This document shows positions 37,121 to 44,502 of a DNA stretch of 64,000 nucleotides, in pieces. A program made the position numbers and the translations under genes. The notes under the pieces are model-generated. The model was not told the DNA's origin and made no database searches. It saw nothing but the letters and a program-made list of their open reading frames with translations. Every line of letters starts with the position of its first letter. Positions within the stretch are counted from its first letter, which is position 1. The stretch is from Microvirga pudoricolor (GTDB taxonomy: Bacteria > Pseudomonadota > Alphaproteobacteria > Rhizobiales > Beijerinckiaceae): positions 62,001-126,000 of the forward strand of contig NZ_JAFEMB010000007.1 of assembly GCF_016892705.1 (NCBI RefSeq), read 5' to 3'.

Positions 37121-38767
37121 TTGCGGATTGCGATGGTGAGCACCGAGGCGGGCTCGGGTGGCGCGGCGCGGGCCATGCAGCGGCTGGCGCAGGGGCTGCG
37201 CGGGCGAGGCCATGAGGTCGATGTTTTCATCGCCGTCGAGGCGGGAGCCTCGGCGAACGAGGTTCTCGTCCGGCCCCGGGCAGACGAGACGGGCCTCGAC
37301 CGGTTCGCCCGTGTGGCCTCCACGGCCTTCGACGCCTCCTACGTGGCCGCCCGGCGCAGTTCCGTATCGAACACGAGCTTCTCGACCCAGGTGACCGGGC
37401 TCGACCTCGCCGCCATCCCGGGACTTCGCGGCTTTGACGCCGTGAACGTTCATTGGACCGGGGGCATGATGTCGCCTCTCACCTTGGGGAATGTCGCCGA
37501 TCTCGGCATTCCCACGGTCTTCACCCTCCACGACATGGCCCATTTCACGGGCGGATGCCACTACGCCGCAGGCTGCCGGGGCTTCGAGGCCGCGTGCGAA
37601 CCTTGCCATCAGGTCCACCCGGACGAGCTCGGTCTCATCCGGCACAGCCTCGAGACGAAGCGCGAGCGCTACGGAAGGCCCAATGCCCGCGCCGTGTCTC
37701 CCTCGGCTTGGCTCGCCGGGCTTGCCGATGCGAGCCGGGTTTTCTCGGGGCCCGTCCAGGTCATCCCCAACGGCCTGGAGACGGAGACCTTCCGTCCACG
37801 CGACCGCGCGGCCGTCCGCCAGTCGCTGGGGTTGGCGTCCGGCGATTGCGCCATCTTGTTCGGGGTCTACGACAACAGGGAGCACCGCAAGGGCTTCGAG
37901 GATCTCCTAGGGGCCCTCCGCCTGAGCCTGCGGGACGCCGCTTTCGCGGAGCGGGCCGGGCAGGGACGGATCCATCTCCTTTCTTTCGGAAAGACGCAGG
38001 CGGACCTCGCCGGGCTCGGCCTTCCGGTGATCGACCTCGGCTGGGTCGACAGCGACGAGCGCCTGAGCGAGATCTACAACGCCGCGGATCTCTGCGTCCT
38101 GCCATCCCACGAGGACAACCAGCCCAACGTGATGGTGGAGGCCATGGCCTGTGGGACGCCGGTCATCGCGTTCCGGGTCGGCGGCATTCCCGAGACCGTC
38201 ACCGACGGACGGAACGGCCGTCTCGTCGAACCCTTGTCCTTGGACGATCTCGCCAGGGCAATCGTGGATCTGGCCTTGGACGAAGAAGCCGCCAAGGCAC
38301 TCGGACGTTCTGCGGCCGAAGACGTGCAGAGGCTCACCCTCGACCGGCAGGCGGAGGCCTACGAGGCGCTGTTCGAAAGCCTTGCCGTGACGGTCGGTTG
38401 GAGACCTTCGGATGGCAAGCAGGCTGGGATCGGCGCGGGTGACGGTGGCCTGCGCCAAGCCTACGTGCCGCTGCGCCTCGACCCGTACGTCGAGACCCGT
38501 CCTTTCGGGCCGATCTTGGCCGAGCAGGTCGAAGCTCTGGCTCAGGAACTCACGGCCGTGAAGACGAATCGGGACGAGTTGCACGACCAACTCCTGTCCG
38601 TGACCGGTGAGCTGGTCTCTGTCACGGCCAACAGGGATGGGCTCTACGAGCAGCTTGTGGCCGTGAACGAGCACTCCGCCGCCAGGGACGCGGAGTTGGC
38701 CCTCCTGAAGGGCAAGCTGGTCAACCGGATCCTCCTGAAACTGCGCGATCGGTTGAAGCGGCGCTAG
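37121..38767 (+). CDS. GT4 glycosyltransferase with C-terminal coiled coil
   Basis: A 548-residue GT-B enzyme. The N-terminal domain begins RIAMVSTEAGSGGAARAMQR and contains TVFTLHDMAHFTGGCHYAAG with a cysteine-rich insert (CRGFEAACEPCHQ), as in WcaC/WsaF-type transferases. The C-terminal donor domain has IPNGLETETFRP, LGWVDSDERLSEIYNAADL and EDNQPNVMVEAMACGTPVIA, with the paired glutamates. From about residue 465 a coiled coil with near-repeats (VKTNRDELHDQLLSVTGELV, VTANRDGLYEQLVAVNE) leads to a basic end. It starts at a TTG, giving the conserved N-terminus. It is the last gene of the polysaccharide operon. Confidence 0.88.
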   Translation: MRIAMVSTEAGSGGAARAMQRLAQGLRGRGHEVDVFIAVEAGASANEVLVRPRADETGLDRFARVASTAFDASYVAARRSSVSNTSFSTQVTGLDLAAIPGLRGFDAVNVHWTGGMMSPLTLGNVADLGIPTVFTLHDMAHFTGGCHYAAGCRGFEAACEPCHQVHPDELGLIRHSLETKRERYGRPNARAVSPSAWLAGLADASRVFSGPVQVIPNGLETETFRPRDRAAVRQSLGLASGDCAILFGVYDNREHRKGFEDLLGALRLSLRDAAFAERAGQGRIHLLSFGKTQADLAGLGLPVIDLGWVDSDERLSEIYNAADLCVLPSHEDNQPNVMVEAMACGTPVIAFRVGGIPETVTDGRNGRLVEPLSLDDLARAIVDLALDEEAAKALGRSAAEDVQRLTLDRQAEAYEALFESLAVTVGWRPSDGKQAGIGAGDGGLRQAYVPLRLDPYVETRPFGPILAEQVEALAQELTAVKTNRDELHDQLLSVTGELVSVTANRDGLYEQLVAVNEHSAARDAELALLKGKLVNRILLKLRDRLKRR

Positions 38768-38855
38768 GGCAGGGCCGTAGCCATGCATTCAGAGCATCGG
38801 TGCCCTGCCGGAAAGGAGGGGGCGAGCCGCCGTCGCAAGTAGAGTCGATTGGGAC

Positions 38856-38930
38856 CGTTCTAAACTACAGGCTTCTTTGAACTCACTACAATCTATACCT
38901 GTTCTAAGCTTACTTTTTACAGTTGACCTA
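38856..38930 (+). promoter_or_regulatory. possible iron-responsive region upstream of hmuS
   Basis: Within the 262-base gap before hmuS there are two TTCTAA half-sites (38858-38863 and 38902-38907), similar to halves of the Irr/ICE motif (TTTAGAA-N-TTCTAAA), and a TTGACC -35-like element at 38923-38928. Neither half-site has a clear partner, so the assignment is tentative. Confidence 0.3.
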
Positions 38931-39029
38931 CAAGCCTGAGCGGCGTGAAAAGCCCTCGAATACATGGCGACGATTTCCGTAAGCGGCCCGATTGGCCGGC
39001 GGGAAGAGCCGGAACGAGAGGGGCCAGAC

Positions 39030-40049
39030 ATGACGATATCGAGTGCACCGCGCCTAGCCGCCGGAAGCGTGCCGTTCTTTGCCACGGGAAAGAGAAGCCG
39101 CGATCTCGCGCAGGAGATGGGGATCTCGGAGGCCGAGCTTCTCGACCGGCATGACGGCCCGGAGGTCGTGCGTCTGACCGCCTCCATGCGCGAGCTCATC
39201 GAGGCGCTTCCGTCCCTCGGCGAGGTCATGGCGCTCACCCGCAACGAGGGGGCCGTGCACGAGAAGGTCGGTCCGTTCGGCAACATCAAGATCTCCGGCG
39301 GCGTCGGCCTCGTGCTCAACGACGCCATCGACCTGCGCATGTTCCTGAAGCACTGGGTCAGCGCTTTCGCGGTGGAGATCCCGGACGATAAGGGTCCCCG
39401 CCGCAGCCTCCAGGTTTTCGACGCGGGCGGCGAAGCCGTCATCAAGATCCACCTCAAGCCGCAATCGGACGTGACGGCCTTCGAGGCCATCCGCACGCGG
39501 TTTGCAGATCCGGCGCCCGAGCCGCTTCAGGTGGCGCCCGCGCGGCCGGAACCGCTCCCGGCGCAAGCGTTCGATGCGGAGGGTTTCCGCAAGGCCTTTG
39601 CCGAGATGCAGGACGTGCACGAATTTCATCCTCTGCTGACGAAGTTCGGCGCAGACCGGCACACGGCCCTTCGGGCGCTCGATGCCGAGCATGTGCGCCT
39701 TCTCCCCAACAGCGCCGCCCGCGCGATGCTGGAGCAGGCGTCCTCGCGTGGGCTGCCGATCATGTGCTTCGTGGGCAACAAGGGCTGCATCCAGATCCAT
39801 CACGGGGCGGTCAAGACCATTAAGGTCATAGGCCCTTGGGTCAACGTGCTCGATCCGGGCTTCAACCTTCACCTGCGCGAGGATCTCGTCACCGAGACCT
39901 GGGAGGTGCGCAAGCCGACCAAGCACGGGCTTGTGACCTCGATCGAACTCTACGCGGAAGACCGTAGCCTGATCGCACAGTTCTTCGGCGTCCGCGACGA
40001 ACATGCGCCGGAGGATGGGAACTGGCGCGCGCTTGTGGCGTCCCTTTAA
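39030..40049 (+). CDS. hmuS: heme-degrading / heme utilisation protein HemS/HmuS
   Basis: A 339-residue protein with the internal duplication typical of HemS/ChuS/HmuS. Each half contains a similar block (VMALTRNEGAVHEKVGPFGN and PIMCFVGNKGCIQIHHGAVK, followed by DLRMFLKHWVSAF and LHLREDLVTETWEV). The heme-ligand His is expected in the C-terminal half (IQIHHG). The family binds or breaks down heme delivered by the ABC transporter. The start at ATG 39030 is supported by a GAGAGGGG site; an upstream in-frame ATG at 38964 is less likely. It is the first gene of hmuSTUV. Confidence 0.95.
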   Translation: MTISSAPRLAAGSVPFFATGKRSRDLAQEMGISEAELLDRHDGPEVVRLTASMRELIEALPSLGEVMALTRNEGAVHEKVGPFGNIKISGGVGLVLNDAIDLRMFLKHWVSAFAVEIPDDKGPRRSLQVFDAGGEAVIKIHLKPQSDVTAFEAIRTRFADPAPEPLQVAPARPEPLPAQAFDAEGFRKAFAEMQDVHEFHPLLTKFGADRHTALRALDAEHVRLLPNSAARAMLEQASSRGLPIMCFVGNKGCIQIHHGAVKTIKVIGPWVNVLDPGFNLHLREDLVTETWEVRKPTKHGLVTSIELYAEDRSLIAQFFGVRDEHAPEDGNWRALVASL

Positions 40050-40070
40050 GTGTCGTTTCGAGGCCCGCGC

Positions 40071-40949
40071 ATGTCCCTTCCGTTTCCCTCCCGCCTTCGC
40101 GTCTCCCGGCGCGCCCTGATCCTGGGCTCGCTCGCTGCCATGGCCGCACGGCCAGCCCCGGCGCAGGCACCCCGCCGCATCGTCAGCGTCGGCGGCGCCA
40201 TCACGGAAATCCTGTACCGCCTCGGACACCAGGACGAGATCGTGGGTGTGGACACCACGAGCCTCTATCCGGCCGAGGCCATGCGCACGAAGAAAAGCGT
40301 CGGCTATGTGCGGGCGCTGGGAGCCGAGGGAGTCCTCTCCCTCCAGCCGACCCTGGTTCTGGCCCTCGACGGGGCCGGGCCGCCGGACGTGCTGCGGATC
40401 CTGGAGCAGGCCGGCGTTCCCCTGACCCGGGTTCCGGACGATCCGAGCCGCGAGGGCGTGATCCGTAAGATCGAGATCATCGCCCGTGCCGTGGGCGCGC
40501 AGGACGAAGGCGCCGCGCTGATCCGAGAGGTGGAGGGCGGATTCTCGAAGCTGACCGAGGAGCGCAACGCGGTGACGCGGCCGGTGCGCGCCCTGTTCGT
40601 GCTGTCGCTTCAGAACGGCCGCCCCATGGTGGGCGGGCGCGGCACCACGGCTGATGCCATCCTGTCGCTGGCGGGCGCCACCAATGCGGCCTCTGCCCTC
40701 GACGGCTGGAAGCCGCTCTCGGACGAGGGCGTCATCGCGGCAGCCCCGGAGGCCGTGGTCATGATGGCCCATGGTCCAAGCGGAGCCGGGACCGACCCCT
40801 TCACGCTCCCGGCCTTCGCGTCCACGCCGGCCGCCAAGGATCACAGGCTCGTGGTGATGGACGGCCTCTATCTTCTGGGCTTCGGACCACGGACCCCGGC
40901 CGCCGCCGGGGACCTCATGACGGCGCTCCGGCAGGCGCCGCGCCGATGA
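40071..40949 (+). CDS. hmuT: heme ABC transporter substrate-binding protein
   Basis: A 292-residue periplasmic binding protein of the FepB/BtuF fold. The twin-arginine-like signal SRRALILGSLAAMAARP ends in AQA. The mature protein contains RRIVSVGGAITEILYRLGHQ, VGVDTTSLYPAEA, KSVGYVRALGAEGVLSLQPT and VVMDGLYLLGFGPRTPAAA, typical of HmuT. HmuT carries heme from the outer membrane receptor to the permease. It starts 21 bases after hmuS and its stop overlaps hmuU. Confidence 0.94.
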   Translation: MSLPFPSRLRVSRRALILGSLAAMAARPAPAQAPRRIVSVGGAITEILYRLGHQDEIVGVDTTSLYPAEAMRTKKSVGYVRALGAEGVLSLQPTLVLALDGAGPPDVLRILEQAGVPLTRVPDDPSREGVIRKIEIIARAVGAQDEGAALIREVEGGFSKLTEERNAVTRPVRALFVLSLQNGRPMVGGRGTTADAILSLAGATNAASALDGWKPLSDEGVIAAAPEAVVMMAHGPSGAGTDPFTLPAFASTPAAKDHRLVVMDGLYLLGFGPRTPAAAGDLMTALRQAPRR

Positions 40950-42028
40950 AAGCTGCATCCCCGGCGCATGCCGGCCTGCAGGGCCTTCGGACGCGGCCCC
41001 TCGATCAGCGCGTCCCCATCGTCCTGGGAGGGCTGGCGCTGCTGCTCGTCGCGGTGTCCCTGGTGTCGCTGGGCCTTGGGGCGGTCGGCATTCCCGTGGG
41101 GCGCGTGATCGACGCGCTGGCATCGGCCTTCCCGGGCGCGCCCGCGGCCCCGCCGGGGGATGCGTTGGTCGTGCTCCAAGTCCGGCTGCCGCGCCTCCTG
41201 CTCGGCCTGCTCGTGGGCGCGGGACTGGCGGTCTCCGGGACGCTGATGCAGGGCCTGTTCCGAAATCCCCTGGCCGATCCGGCGATCGTGGGCGTCTCGA
41301 CCGGCGCGGCCCTCGCGGCCGCGGTCGTGATCGTCATGGGACCGCGCTGGTTCGGGGCGGTCCCGTTCCTCGCCCTGCCGGTCGGCGCCTTCTGCGGCTG
41401 CCTGATCGCGACGCTCTTTCTCTATCTCATCGCCACCCGCGACGGCCGCACGTCCATCGCCACGATGCTGCTCGGCGGCGTGGCTTTCGGGGCGCTGGCC
41501 TGGGCTTTCATGGGCTTTCTGTCGTATCTCAGCAACGACCAGCAGCTGCGAGACCTGAATTTCTGGTCCATGGGCTCCTTGAGCGGATCGACCTGGGCCA
41601 AGACGGCGGCGGTCGCGCCGTTCATCCTGCCTGCCATGGCGCTGATGCCGTTCCTGGCCCGTGGGCTGAACGCCCTGTCGCTGGGCGAAGCCGAGGCTTT
41701 CCATCTCGGCCTCCCGGTCCAGCGGGTCAAGGCCGCCGCGATCCTGCTCGTTGCCGTCATGGTGGGCGCCTCCGTGGCGGCTGCCGGCATCATCGGCTTC
41801 GTGGGCATCATCGTGCCTCATACCCTGCGGGTTCTCACCGGGGCCGACCATCGTCTCTTGCTCCCGGCGTCGGCGCTCCTGGGCGGCGCGTTGCTCGTGG
41901 GCGCCGATTCCTTCGCCCGCACGGTCGTCGCCCCCGCCGAGATGCCCATCGGCATTCTCACGGCTATCATCGGCGCGCCGTTCTTCCTGTGGCTCCTCCT
42001 CGGACGCCAGAGGGGGATCGGCGCATGA
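40946..42028 (+). CDS. hmuU: heme ABC transporter permease
   Basis: A 360-residue FecCD-family permease with about ten membrane helices. Family features are VLQVRLPRLLLGLLVGAGLA, GTLMQGLFRNPLADPAIVG, STGAALAAA, the NFWSMGSLSGSTW loop, LNALSLGEAEAFHLGLPV (the loop that contacts the ATPase) and GFVGIIVPHTLR. It forms the transmembrane channel for heme. Its start overlaps hmuT and its stop overlaps hmuV, both with ATGA. Confidence 0.95.
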   Translation: MKAASPAHAGLQGLRTRPLDQRVPIVLGGLALLLVAVSLVSLGLGAVGIPVGRVIDALASAFPGAPAAPPGDALVVLQVRLPRLLLGLLVGAGLAVSGTLMQGLFRNPLADPAIVGVSTGAALAAAVVIVMGPRWFGAVPFLALPVGAFCGCLIATLFLYLIATRDGRTSIATMLLGGVAFGALAWAFMGFLSYLSNDQQLRDLNFWSMGSLSGSTWAKTAAVAPFILPAMALMPFLARGLNALSLGEAEAFHLGLPVQRVKAAAILLVAVMVGASVAAAGIIGFVGIIVPHTLRVLTGADHRLLLPASALLGGALLVGADSFARTVVAPAEMPIGILTAIIGAPFFLWLLLGRQRGIGA

Positions 42029-42837
42029 TGCCCGCCCTGGAGGCCCGCGATCTCACCTACGAGCTGGGGGGAAGGGCGCTCGTGGACGGGATCGATCTTG
42101 CGATCGGGAAGGGGCGCTTCACCGTAATCGTTGGGCCGAACGGGGCCGGGAAGTCGACCTTGCTGCGTCTCCTGTGCGGGGAACTCGCGCCGACGCGAGG
42201 CGAAGTCGCCGTCGGAGGGCAGTCCCTGCGCCGGATCGGCGCCTGGCGGCTCGCCCACATGCGGGCCGTGATGCCCCAGGCGGCGGAGCTCAACTTTCCG
42301 TTCCTGGTCTCGGAGGTCGTCTCTCTGGGTGTCGACGGCATCGGACGCGGCCTGACGCGCGCCGACCGTGCCGGCTTGGTGCGGCAGGCCCTCGATCGGG
42401 CCGATGTCGCCCATCTGGCCGCCCGCTACTACCAGACATTGTCAGGCGGAGAGCGTCAGCGGGTGCACTTCGCCCGGGTTGTCGCCCAACTCGCCGCCGG
42501 CCGCTCGGTGGAGTCGCAACAAATCCTGTTCCTCGACGAGCCCATCGCCAGCCTCGACCTCAGGCACCAGCTCGCCGTGATCGAGGAAGCGAAGGCACTG
42601 GCAGGCGCCGGTGTGACCGTGGTGGCCGTGCTGCACGATCTCCTGCTGGCGGCCAGTGCCAGCGACGACCTCGTGCTATTGCGGGCAGGGCGCCTCGTAG
42701 CGCGGGGTCCGGCCGAGGATGTGTTGACCCACGCCCGTCTCGCGGAGGTCTTCGGCGTGGCGCTCACCAGCCCCGTCCTGCCCACGCAACCCTGGGCAGC
42801 CATACCGGCTGCGGGAGGCTCAGCACAGCGCTTGTGA
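42025..42837 (+). CDS. hmuV: heme ABC transporter ATP-binding protein
   Basis: A 270-residue ATPase. Walker A is VGPNGAGKSTLL, the signature LSGGERQRVHFARVV, Walker B ILFLDEPIASLDL, and the His switch VVAVLHDLLLAA. It provides energy for heme import through HmuU. The ATG overlaps the hmuU stop; ATG 42028 is an alternative. It is the last gene of the operon; no TonB-dependent heme receptor is found in the window. Confidence 0.95.
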   Translation: MMPALEARDLTYELGGRALVDGIDLAIGKGRFTVIVGPNGAGKSTLLRLLCGELAPTRGEVAVGGQSLRRIGAWRLAHMRAVMPQAAELNFPFLVSEVVSLGVDGIGRGLTRADRAGLVRQALDRADVAHLAARYYQTLSGGERQRVHFARVVAQLAAGRSVESQQILFLDEPIASLDLRHQLAVIEEAKALAGAGVTVVAVLHDLLLAASASDDLVLLRAGRLVARGPAEDVLTHARLAEVFGVALTSPVLPTQPWAAIPAAGGSAQRL

Positions 42838-42856
42838 CGAAATCTCGCATGGGCCT

Positions 42857-42881
42857 GCAACCTTGGCAGCTTGTCCGCGTT
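42857..42881 (+). promoter_or_regulatory. near-consensus EcfG promoter for glsB-like gene
   Basis: GCAAC (42857-42861) and CGTT (42878-42881) are 16 bases apart. One mismatch to GGAAC-N16-CGTT. It lies 33 bases before the start codon. Confidence 0.5.
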
Positions 42882-42913
42882 GCCTGTGAGGTTCACGAGC
42901 GCAGGGTTTTGTC

Positions 42914-43174
42914 ATGGGTATCATCTGGACAATCATCATCGGTTTCGTCGTCGGCATCGTCGCCAAGTTCATCATGCCGGGTAAGAATGAGCCGTCGGGC
43001 TTCATCCTGACCACGATCCTCGGCATCATCGGCGCCGTCGTCGCCACCTATCTGGGCCAAGCCATCGGCTGGTACGGCCCGAACCAGGGCGCGGGCTTCA
43101 TCGCGTCGGTTGTGGGCGCGATCATCGTGCTCGCCATCTGGGGCATAATCGCCGGACGCCGCTCGTCGGTTTGA
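42914..43174 (+). CDS. GlsB/YeaQ/YmgE family stress membrane protein
   Basis: An 86-residue protein with three membrane helices of the transglycosylase-associated (GlsB/YeaQ/YmgE) family. It opens MGIIWTIIIGFVVGIVAKFI, followed by the conserved PGKNEPSGFILTTILGIIGA and ends with IWGIIAGRRSSV. Members are induced by acid or general stress; function is unknown. A possible EcfG promoter precedes it and a strong terminator shared with the next gene follows it. Confidence 0.92.
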   Translation: MGIIWTIIIGFVVGIVAKFIMPGKNEPSGFILTTILGIIGAVVATYLGQAIGWYGPNQGAGFIASVVGAIIVLAIWGIIAGRRSSV

Positions 43175-43196
43175 GCGTCCGACCGGTCCATAAAGA

Positions 43197-43227
43197 AAGC
43201 CGCTGCCTTCGGGCAGCGGCTTTTTTT
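43197..43227. terminator. bidirectional terminator between glsB-like and DUF2892-like genes
   Basis: AAGCCGCTGCC, loop TTCG, GGCAGCGGCTT, followed by seven T on the forward strand and preceded by A-rich sequence (AAAGAAAGC) that supplies a T-rich tail on the reverse strand. It serves both convergent genes. Confidence 0.92.
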
Positions 43228-43243
43228 GCGTTGAACACGGCGC

Positions 43244-43501
43244 CTAATGGTCGGCGATGCGGTCCGGCTCGTCATGCCCGACGAAGACGGCCTTCACCGG
43301 GCAGCTGCCCTTCGCGCCGCGCCAGGCCAGGTAGGAGCCCGCCGCCAGGGCCAATACGTTCAAGAGCGGATTGGGTCTCGGCTTTGCAGCCGCCGCCGCA
43401 AGGCCGAGGCCGACCGCGATATAGGCTCCGCGCTCCAGCGTGCTGAGGTTCGGACGGTCGTCGAATACCCCGTCGAAAAATCCCGAATCCGATTGCGCCA
43501 C
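43244..43501 (-). CDS. small DUF2892/YgaP-like membrane protein
   Basis: An 85-residue protein hidden within a longer open frame. It starts at GTG 43501, supported by AAGGAG seven bases upstream. The sequence has a polar N-terminus (FFDGVFDDRPNLSTLERGAY), two hydrophobic segments (IAVGLGLAAAAA and LLNVLALAAGSYLAW) and an ending GAKGSCPVKAVF. The L-x-x-ERG...G-x-CPVKA layout is that of DUF2892 (YgaP C-terminal type) membrane proteins. An exact EcfG promoter lies just upstream on the reverse strand, so it is probably a stress gene. Confidence 0.8.
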   Translation of the reverse strand: MAQSDSGFFDGVFDDRPNLSTLERGAYIAVGLGLAAAAAKPRPNPLLNVLALAAGSYLAWRGAKGSCPVKAVFVGHDEPDRIADH

Positions 43502-43528
43502 GTCATGTCTCCTTGGTTTCACAAGCCG

Positions 43529-43554
43529 AACGCGACCCCTCTCGCGCTTGTTCC
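43529..43554 (-). promoter_or_regulatory. EcfG-type promoter for the DUF2892-like gene
   Basis: On the reverse strand GGAAC (complement of 43550-43554), 17 bases, then CGTT (complement of 43529-43532). The -10 element is 28 bases before the GTG start. It is back-to-back with the forward EcfG promoter at 43574. Confidence 0.78.
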
Positions 43555-43573
43555 AGAATCCTGTGGAAGCCCA

Positions 43574-43598
43574 GGAACAAGCAACCTGAGCCGTCGTT
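43574..43598 (+). promoter_or_regulatory. EcfG-type promoter for the second DUF892 gene
   Basis: GGAAC at 43574-43578 and CGTT at 43595-43598 with a 16-base spacer, 32 bases before the ATG at 43631. Confidence 0.82.
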
Positions 43599-43630
43599 GA
43601 GTCAGGCATTTTGACAATGGAGTTCGTGCA

Positions 43631-44125
43631 ATGGCTTCCAAGGAAAAGACCCTCGACGACCTGTTTCTTCACACCCTGAAGGACATCTATTACGCCGAGA
43701 AGCAGATCCTGAAATCCTTGCCGAAAATGGCAAAGGCCGCAGAGTCCGACGAACTGCGCCAGGCCTTCGAGCTGCATCGCGAGGAGACCGAGGGCCAGAT
43801 CGATCGCCTCGAGCAGATCTTCGAATTGCTGGGCAAGCCTGCTCGTGGCGTGGCCTGCGAGGCCATCAACGGGATCATCGAGGAGAGCAAGGAGATCATG
43901 GAAGACTTCGCCGATAGCGAAGCCCTCGATGCCGGTATCCTGTCCTCCGCCCAGGCTGTCGAACACTACGAGATTACACGGTACGGCACGTTGAAGACGT
44001 GGGCGTCCCAGCTCGGGTTGAACGACGCGGCCTCGCTCCTCGACCAGAACCTTCAGGAAGAGAAGAAGACCGACAAGTTGTTGAGCCAGCTGGCAGAGGC
44101 CCGCGTCAACGCCAAGGCAGCGTAG
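43631..44125 (+). CDS. DUF892 / YciE-type ferritin-like protein, second copy
   Basis: A 164-residue paralogue of the protein at 9380. Shared blocks include EKTLDDLFLHTLKDIYYAEK, AINGIIEESKEI and the identical AVEHYEITRYGTL. The four-helix, ferritin-like fold and possible metal-site residues are retained. Like its paralogue it is a single-gene unit with an exact EcfG promoter and its own terminator. The two copies differ mainly in the segment around residues 55-75 and in surface residues. Confidence 0.93.
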   Translation: MASKEKTLDDLFLHTLKDIYYAEKQILKSLPKMAKAAESDELRQAFELHREETEGQIDRLEQIFELLGKPARGVACEAINGIIEESKEIMEDFADSEALDAGILSSAQAVEHYEITRYGTLKTWASQLGLNDAASLLDQNLQEEKKTDKLLSQLAEARVNAKAA

Positions 44126-44153
44126 TCGCTCCTTCCGCTGTGTATCGCGTCAG

Positions 44154-44183
44154 CGCCGGGACGGGCTCCGTCCCGGCGTTTTC
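44154..44183 (+). terminator. terminator after the second DUF892 gene
   Basis: The 9-base-pair stem CGCCGGGAC/GTCCCGGCG, with loop GGGCTCC, followed by TTTT, 29 bases after the stop. Confidence 0.9.
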
Positions 44184-44502
44184 GTGTCCGACGGCGACTG
44201 CATAGCCAGCCCCGAACGCGCGCATGCCTTCCAGACGGGTCTCAAGTCCCTGAAAACAGGTTTGTTTCCCGCCCGTTCATAGATCTCAGGGACAATGTAC
44301 CGGCTAGATTGGAATTGATCTAAATCATTGATATTGCGACGAATTTAACCTTGAACTATGGGTTGACCGCGTGTCCGAGGTTCCCATCTCCCACTCATGA
44401 CTGGGTCGTCACACGCCGAGCCTTCGCGCTTCCACGCGGCCGGGCTCCCGGTTCTGACATTCTACGGTCCCGGCTCGGGACGCTCATAAGAAAGGTGCGT
44501 GC
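44184..44502. other. 319-base region upstream of exbB
   Basis: No gene is supported. A perfect inverted repeat TAGAT-N8-ATCTA lies at 44305-44322 in an AT-rich patch (44300-44345), a plausible operator for an iron regulator such as Irr or Fur, given the downstream exbB-exbD-tonB. The motif does not match a consensus closely enough to name the regulator. Confidence 0.4.

Noticed and set aside
39054..41123. 689-codon reverse open frame opposite the heme operon
   Set aside because: Shadow of hmuS, hmuT and hmuU.
43502..43966. Upstream extension of the DUF2892-like frame
   Set aside because: It is antisense to the DUF892 gene; the true start is GTG 43501 with AAGGAG before it.
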